A DNA stretch of 64,000 bases from Algoriphagus oliviformis (lineage in GTDB: Bacteria; Bacteroidota; Bacteroidia; Cytophagales; Cyclobacteriaceae). A program made the translations under genes and the position numbers. Location: contig NZ_JAFKCT010000004.1 of NCBI RefSeq assembly GCF_017254915.1, forward strand, positions 310,001 to 374,000, written 5' to 3'. The notes beneath the pieces were generated by a model. It had not been told where the DNA came from. It was given only the letters and a program-made list of their open reading frames with translations, and searched no databases. Shown in pieces: positions 8,703-18,285 of this stretch. Numbering within the stretch: the first letter of the stretch is position 1; each line of letters starts with the position of its first letter.

Positions 8703-8732
8703 AAAAGCTTCCCGGATGACCGGGAAGCTTTT
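8703..8732. terminator. Bidirectional terminator between lipoprotein gene and tRNA-Arg
   Basis: A 13-bp perfect inverted repeat (AAAAGCTTCCCGG at 8703-8715, complement at 8720-8732) with a 4-nt loop and A/T runs on both sides. It can terminate the lipoprotein gene on the plus strand and the tRNA on the minus strand. Confidence 0.85.
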
Positions 8733-8738
8733 GCTTTG

Positions 8739-8812
8739 TGACCTCGTCAGGATTCAAACCTGAAACCTCCTGAGCCGTAATCAGGTGCTCTATTCAGTTG
8801 AGCTACGAAGCC
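8739..8812 (-). tRNA. tRNA-Arg (anticodon ACG)
   Basis: The minus strand gives a 74-nt cloverleaf. The 5' acceptor arm GGCTTCG pairs with CGAGGTC at the 3' side (two G-T pairs), followed by discriminator A. The D arm contains AGCTCAACTGAATAGAGC, the anticodon arm is CCTGA-TTACGGC-TCAGG with anticodon ACG, and the T arm contains GGTTTGAATCC. The 3' CCA is not encoded. ACG, read as ICG, decodes CGU/CGC/CGA arginine codons. Confidence 0.93.
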
Positions 8813-8951
8813 GAATTGGTTTGCAAAGGTAGCTTTATTTCTCTCAAATGCAAGTACTGGCTGGTAAGAAAATTTAAAATTCCCAATCATCCCCTCGGCC
8901 TTGCTTAAGAATTATTAAGACCTTCCACAGGGGAAATCCTCTTGGATTTTA

Positions 8952-8959
8952 TATTTTTG
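8952..8959 (+). promoter_or_regulatory. -7 box upstream of outer-membrane barrel gene
   Basis: TATTTTTG is an exact TAnnTTTG match 30 bp upstream of the ATG at 8990. No convincing -33 TTG is present. Confidence 0.4.
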
Positions 8960-8989
8960 CCCACATTCCACAAGTTTGAACCCGCTTTG

Positions 8990-9736
8990 ATGAAAAAACT
9001 ATTTACTCTGGCGCTGGCAATTTTGTCATTCCATTTTGTGCAGGCGCAGGAAACCGAAACTAAACCAAAGTCTCCCATCGGAGGCCGCCCCAATATTCCC
9101 AGTGATCTCAACTTTGAATTTGGCTTCAACCAGCTGACCAACCGTCCTTCTGAGATCGGCGTGGATTTTTTCGGATCACGTACCTTTAACGTCTCCTACC
9201 AAGTTCCCATCAACCTCTTTGGGGAGGGATCGGGCTTCACACTGAATCCCGGGCTGGGCATAGGCTCAGACAAAATCCAGTTTGGAGATGACCAAAACCT
9301 TTTCGTCAATTCCACGCTGGGGGCCAACTCCTCCGAGCTGAAGGATATCACGGACGTGTACGGCGACAACATCATCATCAAAGCCAACAACTTCTCCGCC
9401 AACTATGTCGAGCTTCCAATCGACCTGAGATACCACCTGAACAAGAACAGCTACAGCAAAAGCTTCCGATTCAGCGTGGGCGGCAAGGTAGGCTTCCTCT
9501 ACGAAGCCCATACCAAAGTGAAATACGAGTCAGCTGCCTTTGACAAGCGCAAGGTCAAGGACAGCCAAAGCTACGGCTTGGAAAAAATCCGCTATGCCAT
9601 CTCCGTGAAAGCCGGCTCTCCAGGCTTCTACGTTTGGGGAAACTTCTACCTCAACGACATGTGGGAAAAAGGAAGAGGCCCCTATGGCACCCAGGCAAGC
9701 CAAGTTAACTTCGGACTCGCTGTAAGCGTATTCTAA
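8990..9736 (+). CDS. Outer-membrane beta-barrel protein
   Basis: With the start at 8990 the 248-residue protein has a clean signal peptide, MKKLFTLALAILSFHFVQAQ, cleaved after AQA or nearby. The frame extends upstream to 8942 but those residues would spoil the signal sequence. The mature part has alternating hydrophobic strands such as GFTLNPGLGIGSDKIQF and FRFSVGGKVGFLYEAH and ends in FGLAVSVF, a C-terminal aromatic typical of barrels inserted by the BAM complex. It resembles the generic outer-membrane barrel families of Bacteroidota; a specific transport or secretion role is not evident. Confidence 0.8.
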   Translation: MKKLFTLALAILSFHFVQAQETETKPKSPIGGRPNIPSDLNFEFGFNQLTNRPSEIGVDFFGSRTFNVSYQVPINLFGEGSGFTLNPGLGIGSDKIQFGDDQNLFVNSTLGANSSELKDITDVYGDNIIIKANNFSANYVELPIDLRYHLNKNSYSKSFRFSVGGKVGFLYEAHTKVKYESAAFDKRKVKDSQSYGLEKIRYAISVKAGSPGFYVWGNFYLNDMWEKGRGPYGTQASQVNFGLAVSVF

Positions 9737-9756
9737 ACCAGAAGACAAACCCCATC

Positions 9757-9795
9757 AAAAAGCCCCCAATCAGCGATGCTGATTGGGGGCTTTTT
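9757..9795. terminator. Strong bidirectional terminator
   Basis: An 18-bp perfect inverted repeat (arms 9757-9774 and 9778-9795, core GCCCCCAATCAGC) with a 3-nt loop and A/T tails. It serves the barrel gene and possibly the convergent PAP2-like gene 100 bp away. The 9796-9896 remainder holds nothing recognisable. Confidence 0.88.
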
Positions 9796-9896
9796 CCTTT
9801 CTCCTATAGAATGCGCTTGGATATTTGCAGCAGTCCTCAGCCCTGGATTTTTTTGACGTCGTGGATTGATCCGTTCTCTCGATCCTTGGGGCGCTA

Positions 9897-10517
9897 TCAA
9901 GACCAAATCCAGCTGAATCCCAACCAACACACCGCAAAGCCGACAGCCAGCCCCGCATAGATCTCGGTTGGCCTATGGGCTTGCAAAAGCAGCCTGGAGG
10001 AAGCCACTGCGCCACATAGGACCAGCACGCCCAAAAGAGGATACAGCACTTCAAACGTGGGAAACTTCTGACCCAGCACCAATACAACCGCAAGCAGCCC
10101 TCCCAAGCCGATCATGTGTGCGGAGATCTTCCAAAAAAAACTTACCACGGTCAGCAAAACCACGGCAACACAGATCACCGTCATCCCGAGCCACAGCACG
10201 GGATCGAGGTCCGTCTTTTGGTACAAAAACCAGGTCGTCAGGACAAAATACAGGGCAGTGATGGCAAAGGGAAGTTTTCGGTCTTTCACCTCGGGCATAT
10301 GGAGGCTTTTCACCGTACCACTCAGTCGCAGTCCAATGATGGTCACCATGGGAATCAGCAATGTGGAGAGGACAATCAGGATGAAAATCCGAAACTTAAA
10401 CTCCTCCGGAATACTCGTGGCTTGAGGAACTCCAAACAACAACAGCCCAAAGACCAAAGTTGGCATGAGCAGAGGTTGGAAAACCGCGGTAAACAGCAAG
10501 GCAATCGATCTCAGCAC
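9897..10517 (-). CDS. Degenerate PAP2-like integral membrane protein
   Basis: The 206-residue protein is almost entirely hydrophobic, with about six membrane segments. SAHMIGLGGLL and SSRLLLQAHRPTEIYAGLAVG align by eye with PAP2 phosphatase motifs 2 (PSGH) and 3 (SRxxLGxHxPxDVxAG). The motif 2 Pro-Ser-Gly is only partly kept, and motif 1 (KxxxxxxRP) is represented at best by KDRKLP, so lipid phosphatase activity is doubtful. The start is GTG at 10517, whose G is also the last base of the rpoN TAG stop, implying translational coupling to rpoN. Confidence 0.68.
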   Translation of the reverse strand: MLRSIALLFTAVFQPLLMPTLVFGLLLFGVPQATSIPEEFKFRIFILIVLSTLLIPMVTIIGLRLSGTVKSLHMPEVKDRKLPFAITALYFVLTTWFLYQKTDLDPVLWLGMTVICVAVVLLTVVSFFWKISAHMIGLGGLLAVVLVLGQKFPTFEVLYPLLGVLVLCGAVASSRLLLQAHRPTEIYAGLAVGFAVCWLGFSWIWS

Positions 10518-11974
10518 TACAGTTCTTTTCTTAGCCTCGCCACCGGTATCTGCAGCTGTTCCCTATATTTTGCGACGGTCCTCCGGGCAATGTTGTATCC
10601 TTTTTTGTTGAGCATCTTCACCAGCTTGTCGTCGGAGAGTGGACGCTTCTTGTCTTCGGCATCTACCATCCCTTGGAGCACCGACTTCACTTCCCGGTTG
10701 CTGACGTCCTCGCCACTGTCCGTCGCGATGCCCTCGGAGAAGAAATATTTCAGGGGATAAACGCCAAACTCCGTCTGTATCGCCTTGCTGTTGGCCACAC
10801 GGGACACCGTGGAGATGTCCATGTCGATCTTTTCGGCGATATCCTTGAGGATCATCGGGCGAAGATTGGTCTCGTCCCCATCGATGAAAAAGTCCTTCTG
10901 GTAGTTTAGGATCGCCTCCATGGTCCGCAGGAGTGTGTTTTGTCTCTGCTTGATCGCATCGATAAACCACTTGGCAGAGTCCAGCTTTTGCTTCACAAAG
11001 GTGACTGTATCCTTCAGCTTCTTGTCTTTCTTGTCGCTCTTGTCATAGGCGTCAAACATCTCGGCGTAAGATCTGGAAATCCGCAGCTCGGGCGCGTTTC
11101 GCGAGTTTAGGCTGATTTCCAACTTTCCGCCCGTATTGGTCAGGATAAAATCCGGGATGATGTATTGCGTGCGAACCAAGCCGTCGGAGGTGCCCCCTGG
11201 TTTGGGATTGAGCCTGGTGATCAGGTTTACCGCGTCTTTGATCTGCTCCTCGTCCAGATCGAGTCGCTTCTGGATTTTTGAGTAGTGCTTTTTGGTAAAC
11301 TCGTCAAAGCACTCCTGCACGATCAGCAGCGCATGCTGCACCACTTCGTCATCCGGGTGGTCCTTGCGCTCCAGCTGGATCATCAGGCACTCCTGAAGGC
11401 TTCGCGCGGCGATTCCTGCGGGATCAAAATTCTGGATCTTGCGCAGGATCTCCTCCATCTCGTCGATGTCAGTCTCTATATTTTGGGAGAAAGCCAGGTC
11501 GTTGATGATCGCCTCCAGGTCCCTGCGGATGTAGCCGTCGTTTTCGATGCTGCCGATGAGCTGCTGCCCGATCATCTTTTGGCGCTCGTCCAGCTTGAGA
11601 AAGCTCAGCTGGGAGATCAGCTGCTCATGCAGCGAAGCCTGGGAGGAAATAGGTATCTCGCGGTCTTCGTCGTCCGCATTGTAGTTGCCATCGCCCTGCA
11701 TCTTGTAGCCGCTGTACTCGTCGTCCAGATAGTCGTCCAGATTGAGGTCGCTATCTTCCCGGGTCCGGTCTTCCTCGTAGGAGTCCTCAAAGTCATCCTC
11801 GGTATTTTGCTCGGGCTCCTCGTCTTTTCCCTCTTCCAGGGCGGGATTTACTTCCAGCTCCTCTTCTATCCGGGCATCCAGCTCGGCAGTAGGCACTTGC
11901 AGTAGTTTGATAAACTGGATTTGCTGGGGGGAAAGCTTCTGTGAAAGGGACTGGCTGAGATTAAGCTTTTGCAT
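10517..11974 (-). CDS. rpoN: RNA polymerase sigma-54 factor
   Basis: The 485-residue protein has the three sigma-54 regions. The activator-interacting region is at the N-terminus (LSQSLSQKLSPQQIQFIKLL, with EEELEVNPALEE). A very acidic linker covers about residues 50-110 (EEDRTREDSDLNLDDYLDDE). The core-binding and HTH regions follow, and the C-terminus carries the diagnostic RpoN box ARRTVAKYRE about 20 residues from the end. Sigma-54 directs transcription from -24/-12 promoters and needs AAA+ activators; none is encoded in the window. The length is usual for the family. It is the first gene of a pair with the overlapping PAP2-like gene. Confidence 0.96.
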   Translation of the reverse strand: MQKLNLSQSLSQKLSPQQIQFIKLLQVPTAELDARIEEELEVNPALEEGKDEEPEQNTEDDFEDSYEEDRTREDSDLNLDDYLDDEYSGYKMQGDGNYNADDEDREIPISSQASLHEQLISQLSFLKLDERQKMIGQQLIGSIENDGYIRRDLEAIINDLAFSQNIETDIDEMEEILRKIQNFDPAGIAARSLQECLMIQLERKDHPDDEVVQHALLIVQECFDEFTKKHYSKIQKRLDLDEEQIKDAVNLITRLNPKPGGTSDGLVRTQYIIPDFILTNTGGKLEISLNSRNAPELRISRSYAEMFDAYDKSDKKDKKLKDTVTFVKQKLDSAKWFIDAIKQRQNTLLRTMEAILNYQKDFFIDGDETNLRPMILKDIAEKIDMDISTVSRVANSKAIQTEFGVYPLKYFFSEGIATDSGEDVSNREVKSVLQGMVDAEDKKRPLSDDKLVKMLNKKGYNIARRTVAKYREQLQIPVARLRKEL

Positions 11975-12152
11975 CGAAATCAGTTAAAACCTGCTATTTG
12001 GGTGTTAAAAAAAGCCTTTTCATCCGAAAAAGCCCGTGAACCAAATTTAGGAAAAAGAGCCAATTTTTTGATAAAAAGGTGATTTAATCGTTTTTTTGCA
12101 TTCCACTGAAAAACGGCCGGAAAAGCACTTTTTCCCGCATAAATACTCTCCA

Positions 12153-13604
<1,452 letters not shown>

Positions 13605-13613
13605 CTTCCCAAG

Positions 13614-13650
13614 CCCTCCAAGGGATTTAAGTCCCTTGGAGGGTTGTTTT
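13614..13650 (+). terminator. Terminator of asnS
   Basis: A 12-bp perfect inverted repeat, CCCTCCAAGGGA and its complement at 13614-13625 and 13632-13643, with a 6-nt loop, is followed by TTGTTTT. It begins 9 bp after the asnS stop. Confidence 0.85.
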
Positions 13651-13670
13651 ATTTCACCCTTGGTGCTGGG

Positions 13671-13696
13671 CAATCCCCTTGGAGGATTGTTTCTTT
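13671..13696 (+). terminator. Possible second, tandem terminator of asnS
   Basis: CAATCC and GGATTG (13671-13676, 13684-13689) form a short hairpin with a 7-nt loop followed by TTTCTTTT. It is weaker than the first hairpin and lies about 30 bp downstream of it. Confidence 0.45.
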
Positions 13697-13747
13697 TCCA
13701 ACAATGGGCGGCCTGATTCTCTTTAGAGAGCTGTCGCAAAGCCCAAA

Positions 13748-13778
13748 TCAAAACCCTCCCGAAAATCCATTCAGGAGG
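13748..13778 (-). terminator. Possible terminator for the sulfatase gene
   Basis: On the minus strand CCTCCTGAA and TTCGGGAGG (plus 13755-13763 and 13770-13778) form a 9-bp stem with one G-T pair and a 6-nt loop, followed by GTTTTGATTT. It lies beyond the palindromic repeat in the direction of sulfatase transcription. Confidence 0.5.
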
Positions 13779-13789
13779 ATCTTCATTTT

Positions 13790-13939
13790 ATGATTATCCG
13801 CTTTTATGCCAGTAGGCAGCCGTGACAATCCAAAAGAACGCCAAAACTAGGGCTTTGCCCTTCTTCGGTCTTCGGTCATCGGTCTTCCAGCCCGATTGAA
13901 GAAGCAAATTCGCTTACTGGCAACATTGCGGATAATCAT
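13790..13939. repeat. Dispersed palindromic element, copy A (150 bp)
   Basis: The element is bounded by a perfect 12-bp terminal inverted repeat, ATGATTATCCGC at 13790-13801 and its complement at 13928-13939. An inner 8-bp inverted repeat, TGCCAGTA at 13807-13814 and TACTGGCA at 13915-13922, follows. The interior contains near-tandem TTCGGTC units and no ORF. A second copy at 25356-25516 shares most of the sequence. It sits in the asnS-sulfatase intergenic space, ending 24 bp from the sulfatase stop. The ends suggest a MITE-like or REP-type unit; no transposase is present. Confidence 0.85.
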
Positions 13940-13963
13940 GTTTTATTTTATGGTCCGCGGAAA

Positions 13964-15457
13964 TTAATTGTCCGCAGGCGGTTTTTGATACAATCCCGTA
14001 TCTCCCTTCTCCAACAATTTCAGAAGCTCTTCCACTTTCTCCGGATTTTCTGCTGCGATATTTTTGGTCTGGAAAGGATCGACTTCAAAGTCATACAGCT
14101 CCATCACTTTCCCCTCCTTTCTGAAATACTCCGTCAGGCGGTAGCGTGACGTTCGGACGGAAATGCCGCGATTGTAATACGAATAGGCATAATCCCGCCA
14201 AGTCGCCGAGTCCGGAGAATCCATCAATACTAGCATACTTTCTCCATCCAGCGCTAGGTCTCTCGGCATCCCGGCCAATTCGAGCAGGGTGGGAAAAATA
14301 TCCGTCGTGCTCACCACCTGCTCTATTTGATTGCCCGGTTTGCCGGGTCGTCGGACCATCAGGACGCTCTGCAGCGCTCGGTCAAACAGCGTATGCTTTC
14401 CCCAGACCAGCTGGTCACCCAGATGCCAGCCATGGTCTCCCCAGACGATCACGATGGTGTTTTCGGCCAAGCCCTGGCGCTCCAACTCATCCAGCACCTT
14501 GCCCACCTGGGCATCTACATAGCTCACGGCCGCAAGGTAGGCATGGCGGATTTTTCTGGAGTATTCCTCAGACATGGCCGCGTCCAAACTCGCCTTCTCC
14601 TCCCCTAGGGCATATTGGTTAAACTCCCCACTGGCAAGCAGGCTGGCCTTGGAGGAGTTTTCAGGGATTTCGGAGAAAGGCGCCAAGGGAATCGCTTCCT
14701 CCTCGTACAGATCCCAATACTTCTTGGGAGCGGTGAAAGGCAGGTGCGGCTTGAAAAAGCCAAGCCCCAAGAAGAATGGCTGGTTTTTTCCCTTGAGTTC
14801 CTTGAGCTTCTCCACGGCCAGATTCGCAGTCAGACCATCTGCATAGCCCTCATCTCCCACATCTGCCGCCTCGTAGGGCTTCACCTGTCCTTTGAGCGTA
14901 TTGCGGTTGGAGCCGTCGGCATAGCCAAAGAAGGCATGGTGCGCCGTTCCCCACTTTCCGGCGTCAAAGAGCATCTCATCCCAACTGTCCGGCAGCTCGA
15001 TTTGGTCGCTTTTGGGCTCCAGGTAGTCGTACACATAGCCGTCCGGATGGTGGGAGATCTTGCCTATGCCTACGGTATAGTAGCCGCTCCCCCGCAGTTT
15101 TTCCAAAAAAGTCTCCGGGCGCTCCGCCTTTTCCTTCTGCGAAATCATCTGCACAGCAGCCATATTGCCTATTTCCACGGTTGACTTCGGCAATTTGCCG
15201 ACCAGTAGATTGTACCGCGAGGCCCCGCAAGTGGGCACGGTCACGAAATGGTTTTTGAAAAGGCTGCTTTGTGCGGCCAAGCGGTCGAGGTTAGGGGAAT
15301 GGACATAGTCCGCTCCGTAGGCACCCAGCTCAGGCCGGAGATCGTCTATGGCGATGAAGAGGATATTGGGCTGTTTTGGGGTTTCGGCACTTTGGCGGGC
15401 AAAAGCAGTCGAGGCACAAAGGCAGGCTATGGTCAGCAGCAGTTTGAACGGGTTCAT
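13964..15457 (-). CDS. Exported sulfatase (iduronate-2-sulfatase-like)
   Basis: With the start at 15457 the 497-residue protein has a signal peptide, MNPFKLLLTIACLCASTAFA. The alkaline-phosphatase/sulfatase fold begins at NILFIAIDDLRPELGAYG (the metal-binding Asp pair). The formylglycine site is CGASR in VPTCGASRYNLLVG, a C-x-A-x-R variant processed by anaerobic-type maturases. Other metal-site segments are ISHHPDGY and IVIVWGDHGWHLGDQLVWGKHT. Such enzymes remove sulfate esters from polysaccharides in the periplasm. No SusC/SusD, carbohydrase or maturase gene is adjacent, so the substrate is not predicted. The 14 extra upstream residues of the open frame lack signal-peptide character. Confidence 0.9.
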   Translation of the reverse strand: MNPFKLLLTIACLCASTAFARQSAETPKQPNILFIAIDDLRPELGAYGADYVHSPNLDRLAAQSSLFKNHFVTVPTCGASRYNLLVGKLPKSTVEIGNMAAVQMISQKEKAERPETFLEKLRGSGYYTVGIGKISHHPDGYVYDYLEPKSDQIELPDSWDEMLFDAGKWGTAHHAFFGYADGSNRNTLKGQVKPYEAADVGDEGYADGLTANLAVEKLKELKGKNQPFFLGLGFFKPHLPFTAPKKYWDLYEEEAIPLAPFSEIPENSSKASLLASGEFNQYALGEEKASLDAAMSEEYSRKIRHAYLAAVSYVDAQVGKVLDELERQGLAENTIVIVWGDHGWHLGDQLVWGKHTLFDRALQSVLMVRRPGKPGNQIEQVVSTTDIFPTLLELAGMPRDLALDGESMLVLMDSPDSATWRDYAYSYYNRGISVRTSRYRLTEYFRKEGKVMELYDFEVDPFQTKNIAAENPEKVEELLKLLEKGDTGLYQKPPADN

Positions 15458-15561
15458 CTCAGGGCTTGTAGGATTCAAAATCGAAAAAGAAAACCTCAAG
15501 ATAGAAACAAATGTCTTTCAGGCCGGAGCCGACTTTGACTTTCCCGCCAACTGCGGTCCAA

Positions 15562-16749
15562 TCAACTCACCACTTTCACCCTTCGAGCCAGAGGAATGCA
15601 AAGGATGCTGAAAAAGATCGCCAAGTAGCCCACCAAGTGGAAGTTGGTCAGCTGTCCGAGTTCGTTTTCCCCGATGATCAGGCCCGCAATCAAGGAAGCC
15701 AGACCAGCTGCCAACTGCTGCACCGCGGAATTGAAGCTCAGAAAGCTGCCCCGGTTTTCCGGTTTGGCGGTGCCGGTGATGATGGCGGCAGCGGGGACAT
15801 AGCGGCCATTGGAAGTCACAAAAAACATCGTGGTCACCACCAGCACCAAGGGAATCGGCGTGACTCCGAGATGCGTGATGATCCCGATGGGGATCAGGTT
15901 CAGCAGCATGAAGATCGTGAACACCTTCAGCTTGCCGTGCCGATCCGCCAGCTTGCCTACCCAGGGAGAGGTGAAGATGGTAAAGGCGCCCCCTGCGATG
16001 TAGATATAGGTCAGCTGCATTTCGGTGAAACCCACATTGGCGACATTGTAGGGACTCAAAAACGGAATGATCATAAACTGCCCAAACATCATCATCACCG
16101 AGAGTGCGATTGCGCGCATTTGGTTGCTGTTGTTGGTCACCCGGGAAATCACCTGAATCGGATGGGGTCTCTGCACTTCTTTGACCAGGTGCTCCCGTAT
16201 CGGTGGGATAAACTTTGCAATCATCCAAAAACTGACGAGCGCCAAGCCCGCCAAGATGTAGAAGGGCGTATGCCAGCTGGAAAGGCTAGCCAAAAACAAG
16301 CCTATAGGTACCCCCATCACCGAGGCAAAGGAAAACGCCGCCATGACCAAGCCCATGGCCCGGCCTCTGCGCTCGTCAGGGATCACATCCCCTATGATCG
16401 CCAAAATCAGCGCTGAGGTCAATCCGCCAAACAAGCCCGAAACCACCCTCGCCACCAGCAGCACGCCATAGCTGGGAGAAAGTGCGCAGCCGATAGTACC
16501 GATGGTAAAGCCGATGTATACCCATATCAGGATCTGCTTTCGGTCAAACCGGTCCAGAAAAAACGCCCCGAAAAAGCTGGAAATTCCCGCACTGAAGGTG
16601 TAAGACGAGACCAATAGGCTAAACTCCGCCGGGCCAATATCGAAGATCCGCATCAGCTGGGGGCCCAGCGGCATGAGGATCATGAAATCTACGATGTGGA
16701 TAAAATTGATGGCAGCGAGCGTCCAGAGAAGTGCCTTTTCGTTTTGCAT
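15562..16749 (-). CDS. MFS transporter
   Basis: The 395-residue protein has 12 predicted membrane segments and the MFS loop 2-3 signature in GAFFLDRFDRKQILI, with a related motif ADRHGKLKVF between segments 8 and 9. VARVVSGLFGGLTSALILAIIGDVIPDERRGRAMG is the conserved segment 4-5 region shared with drug:H+ antiporters and sugar-efflux permeases (DHA1). It is probably an inner-membrane exporter of unknown substrate. It lies between the sulfatase (104 bp downstream) and nnrDE (64 bp upstream), all on the minus strand. Confidence 0.85.
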   Translation of the reverse strand: MQNEKALLWTLAAINFIHIVDFMILMPLGPQLMRIFDIGPAEFSLLVSSYTFSAGISSFFGAFFLDRFDRKQILIWVYIGFTIGTIGCALSPSYGVLLVARVVSGLFGGLTSALILAIIGDVIPDERRGRAMGLVMAAFSFASVMGVPIGLFLASLSSWHTPFYILAGLALVSFWMIAKFIPPIREHLVKEVQRPHPIQVISRVTNNSNQMRAIALSVMMMFGQFMIIPFLSPYNVANVGFTEMQLTYIYIAGGAFTIFTSPWVGKLADRHGKLKVFTIFMLLNLIPIGIITHLGVTPIPLVLVVTTMFFVTSNGRYVPAAAIITGTAKPENRGSFLSFNSAVQQLAAGLASLIAGLIIGENELGQLTNFHLVGYLAIFFSILCIPLARRVKVVS

Positions 16750-16813
16750 GTCAAAAAGCTATGGTTTGAAAACCCATCGGGAGAAAATTAAGTTTTGCCG
16801 ACGTGGCAATTTT

Positions 16814-18283
16814 TCAGGAAACATTGAGCCGTAGGTAGGTTTCGGGAATGGCCTCTACCAGGTCAGAGGCGATGGTTCCCCTGCGCTTGCTTTTCCCGGC
16901 GATCTCTCCAGCCAACCCATGCTGGTAAACCCCGCATACCAGCGCTTGCTCGGGGCTGTAGCCCTGACCGAGAAAAGAAGTCAGCATACCCGTCAGCACA
17001 TCGCCAGCGCCAGCCGTGGCCATGTACTGGCTACCCGATGAGTTGAAAATCTGCCTGCCATCTGCCAGGCAAATCACGGAATTGGCTCCCTTGACCAGTA
17101 GATTGAGCCTCCACTGCCGGCAAAAAGCGGATGCCTTTGCCAATCGTTCCGGATGGTTTTCGGTTTTCCCCAGTAACCTGTCAAACTCCGCCAAATGGGG
17201 TGTGAGGATACTTCCCTCGGGAATCAACGCAAGCAAGTCTGGATTTTGTCCCAAAACAGTGATCGCGTCGGCATCCAAGACTATGGGTCTGGAGTAGCGG
17301 CGAAAGATATCGGCCAGCATTTTCGCACTATCCTCCACTCCTATCCCCGGTCCAAGGCCTATGGCATCAAACCTGTTCAAATCCCCTTCCAAATCAAACA
17401 GGCACATTCCCTCCGGCAGCGAAGACTGTATAACATGTCGCTCTCCCTCGGGGATCAATGCCGTGACCAGACCGGAACCCGTCCGAAGGGCCGACTTGCA
17501 GCAAAGCACCGCAGCGCCCATCTTCCCTTTGCTTCCGGCGAAGAGCAGGATTTTTCCAAAATCTCCCTTGTGTGAAAAGCGGTGAAAGCTGCGATGAAAA
17601 CCTTTGATATCCTTCTCCCTCAGGTAAAAGTAGGGGCTGGCAAACGAACTATATTCCTCATCGGAAATTCCGATATCCGCAAGGACAAGCGCTCCAGTAG
17701 CAAAGGCATGCTCGGGAAAGAGTAGGGAAAGCTTTGGAAAGGCAAAGGTGACGGTAGTGTTTGCCTTCACGCAGTCCCCCTCCAACAAACCATCGGCTGG
17801 CAGACCGCTGGGGATATCCACTGCAATGCGAGTCCCAACAAAGGCGTTCATCGCCTGTACCATCTCCTTCGCGTCCTGCCGCAAAGCCCCTTTGAGTCCT
17901 ACTCCCAAAAACGCATCGATCAGTACGCCGCTGGATCTCGCATCAAACTCCGTCCAGTGAAGGTTCTCCACATCCGATGGCAAAGCTTCCAAGTTCGCCG
18001 CCGCATCGGGACTCAAACTGGCAGACTCTCCAAAACAGCGGAACACCGAAACCTGTCTGCCTGAGCGGCTGAGAAGCCTGGCAATTGCAAAGCCATCGCC
18101 TCCATTGTTGCCCGAGCCGCAGAAAACAGATACCGGCAGGCTGGGGTCAAAGTCCTGGCTATCCCACCAAGACACAAAGGCCAAAGCTGCCCGCTCCATC
18201 AGCTGGAGGCTTTGGATCTGCTGCACGCGCACGTGGGCGGCATCCAATGCCTTCACTTGTTCGCCAGAAAGGATCTTCAGCAT
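16814..18283 (-). CDS. nnrDE: Bifunctional NAD(P)H-hydrate epimerase / ADP-dependent dehydratase
   Basis: The 489-residue protein fuses two repair enzymes. Residues about 1-210 are the YjeF-N epimerase (FCGSGNNGGDGFAIARLL, DAFLGVGLKG, DIPSGLPADG), which interconverts R- and S-NAD(P)HX. Residues about 225-489 are the YjeF-C dehydratase (LLFAGSKGKMGAAVL, IGLGPGIG, TPHLAEFDRLLG, GAGDVLTGMLTSFLGQG), which restores NAD(P)H using ADP. The length fits the standard fusion. It starts 2 bp after the stop of the upstream UMF1-type transporter gene, suggesting an operon. Cytoplasmic. Confidence 0.94.
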   Translation of the reverse strand: MLKILSGEQVKALDAAHVRVQQIQSLQLMERAALAFVSWWDSQDFDPSLPVSVFCGSGNNGGDGFAIARLLSRSGRQVSVFRCFGESASLSPDAAANLEALPSDVENLHWTEFDARSSGVLIDAFLGVGLKGALRQDAKEMVQAMNAFVGTRIAVDIPSGLPADGLLEGDCVKANTTVTFAFPKLSLLFPEHAFATGALVLADIGISDEEYSSFASPYFYLREKDIKGFHRSFHRFSHKGDFGKILLFAGSKGKMGAAVLCCKSALRTGSGLVTALIPEGERHVIQSSLPEGMCLFDLEGDLNRFDAIGLGPGIGVEDSAKMLADIFRRYSRPIVLDADAITVLGQNPDLLALIPEGSILTPHLAEFDRLLGKTENHPERLAKASAFCRQWRLNLLVKGANSVICLADGRQIFNSSGSQYMATAGAGDVLTGMLTSFLGQGYSPEQALVCGVYQHGLAGEIAGKSKRRGTIASDLVEAIPETYLRLNVS

Positions 18284-18285
18284 AG

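Noticed and set aside
13861..13890. CRISPR-like repetition (TTCGGTC units)
   Set aside because: Only two or three 7-bp units without spacers; they are part of the dispersed element and no cas gene is present.
13605..13963. Possible small gene or degraded ORF downstream of asnS
   Set aside because: The gap is accounted for by two hairpins, a possible sulfatase terminator and repeat copy A; no frame with start and plausible content remains.
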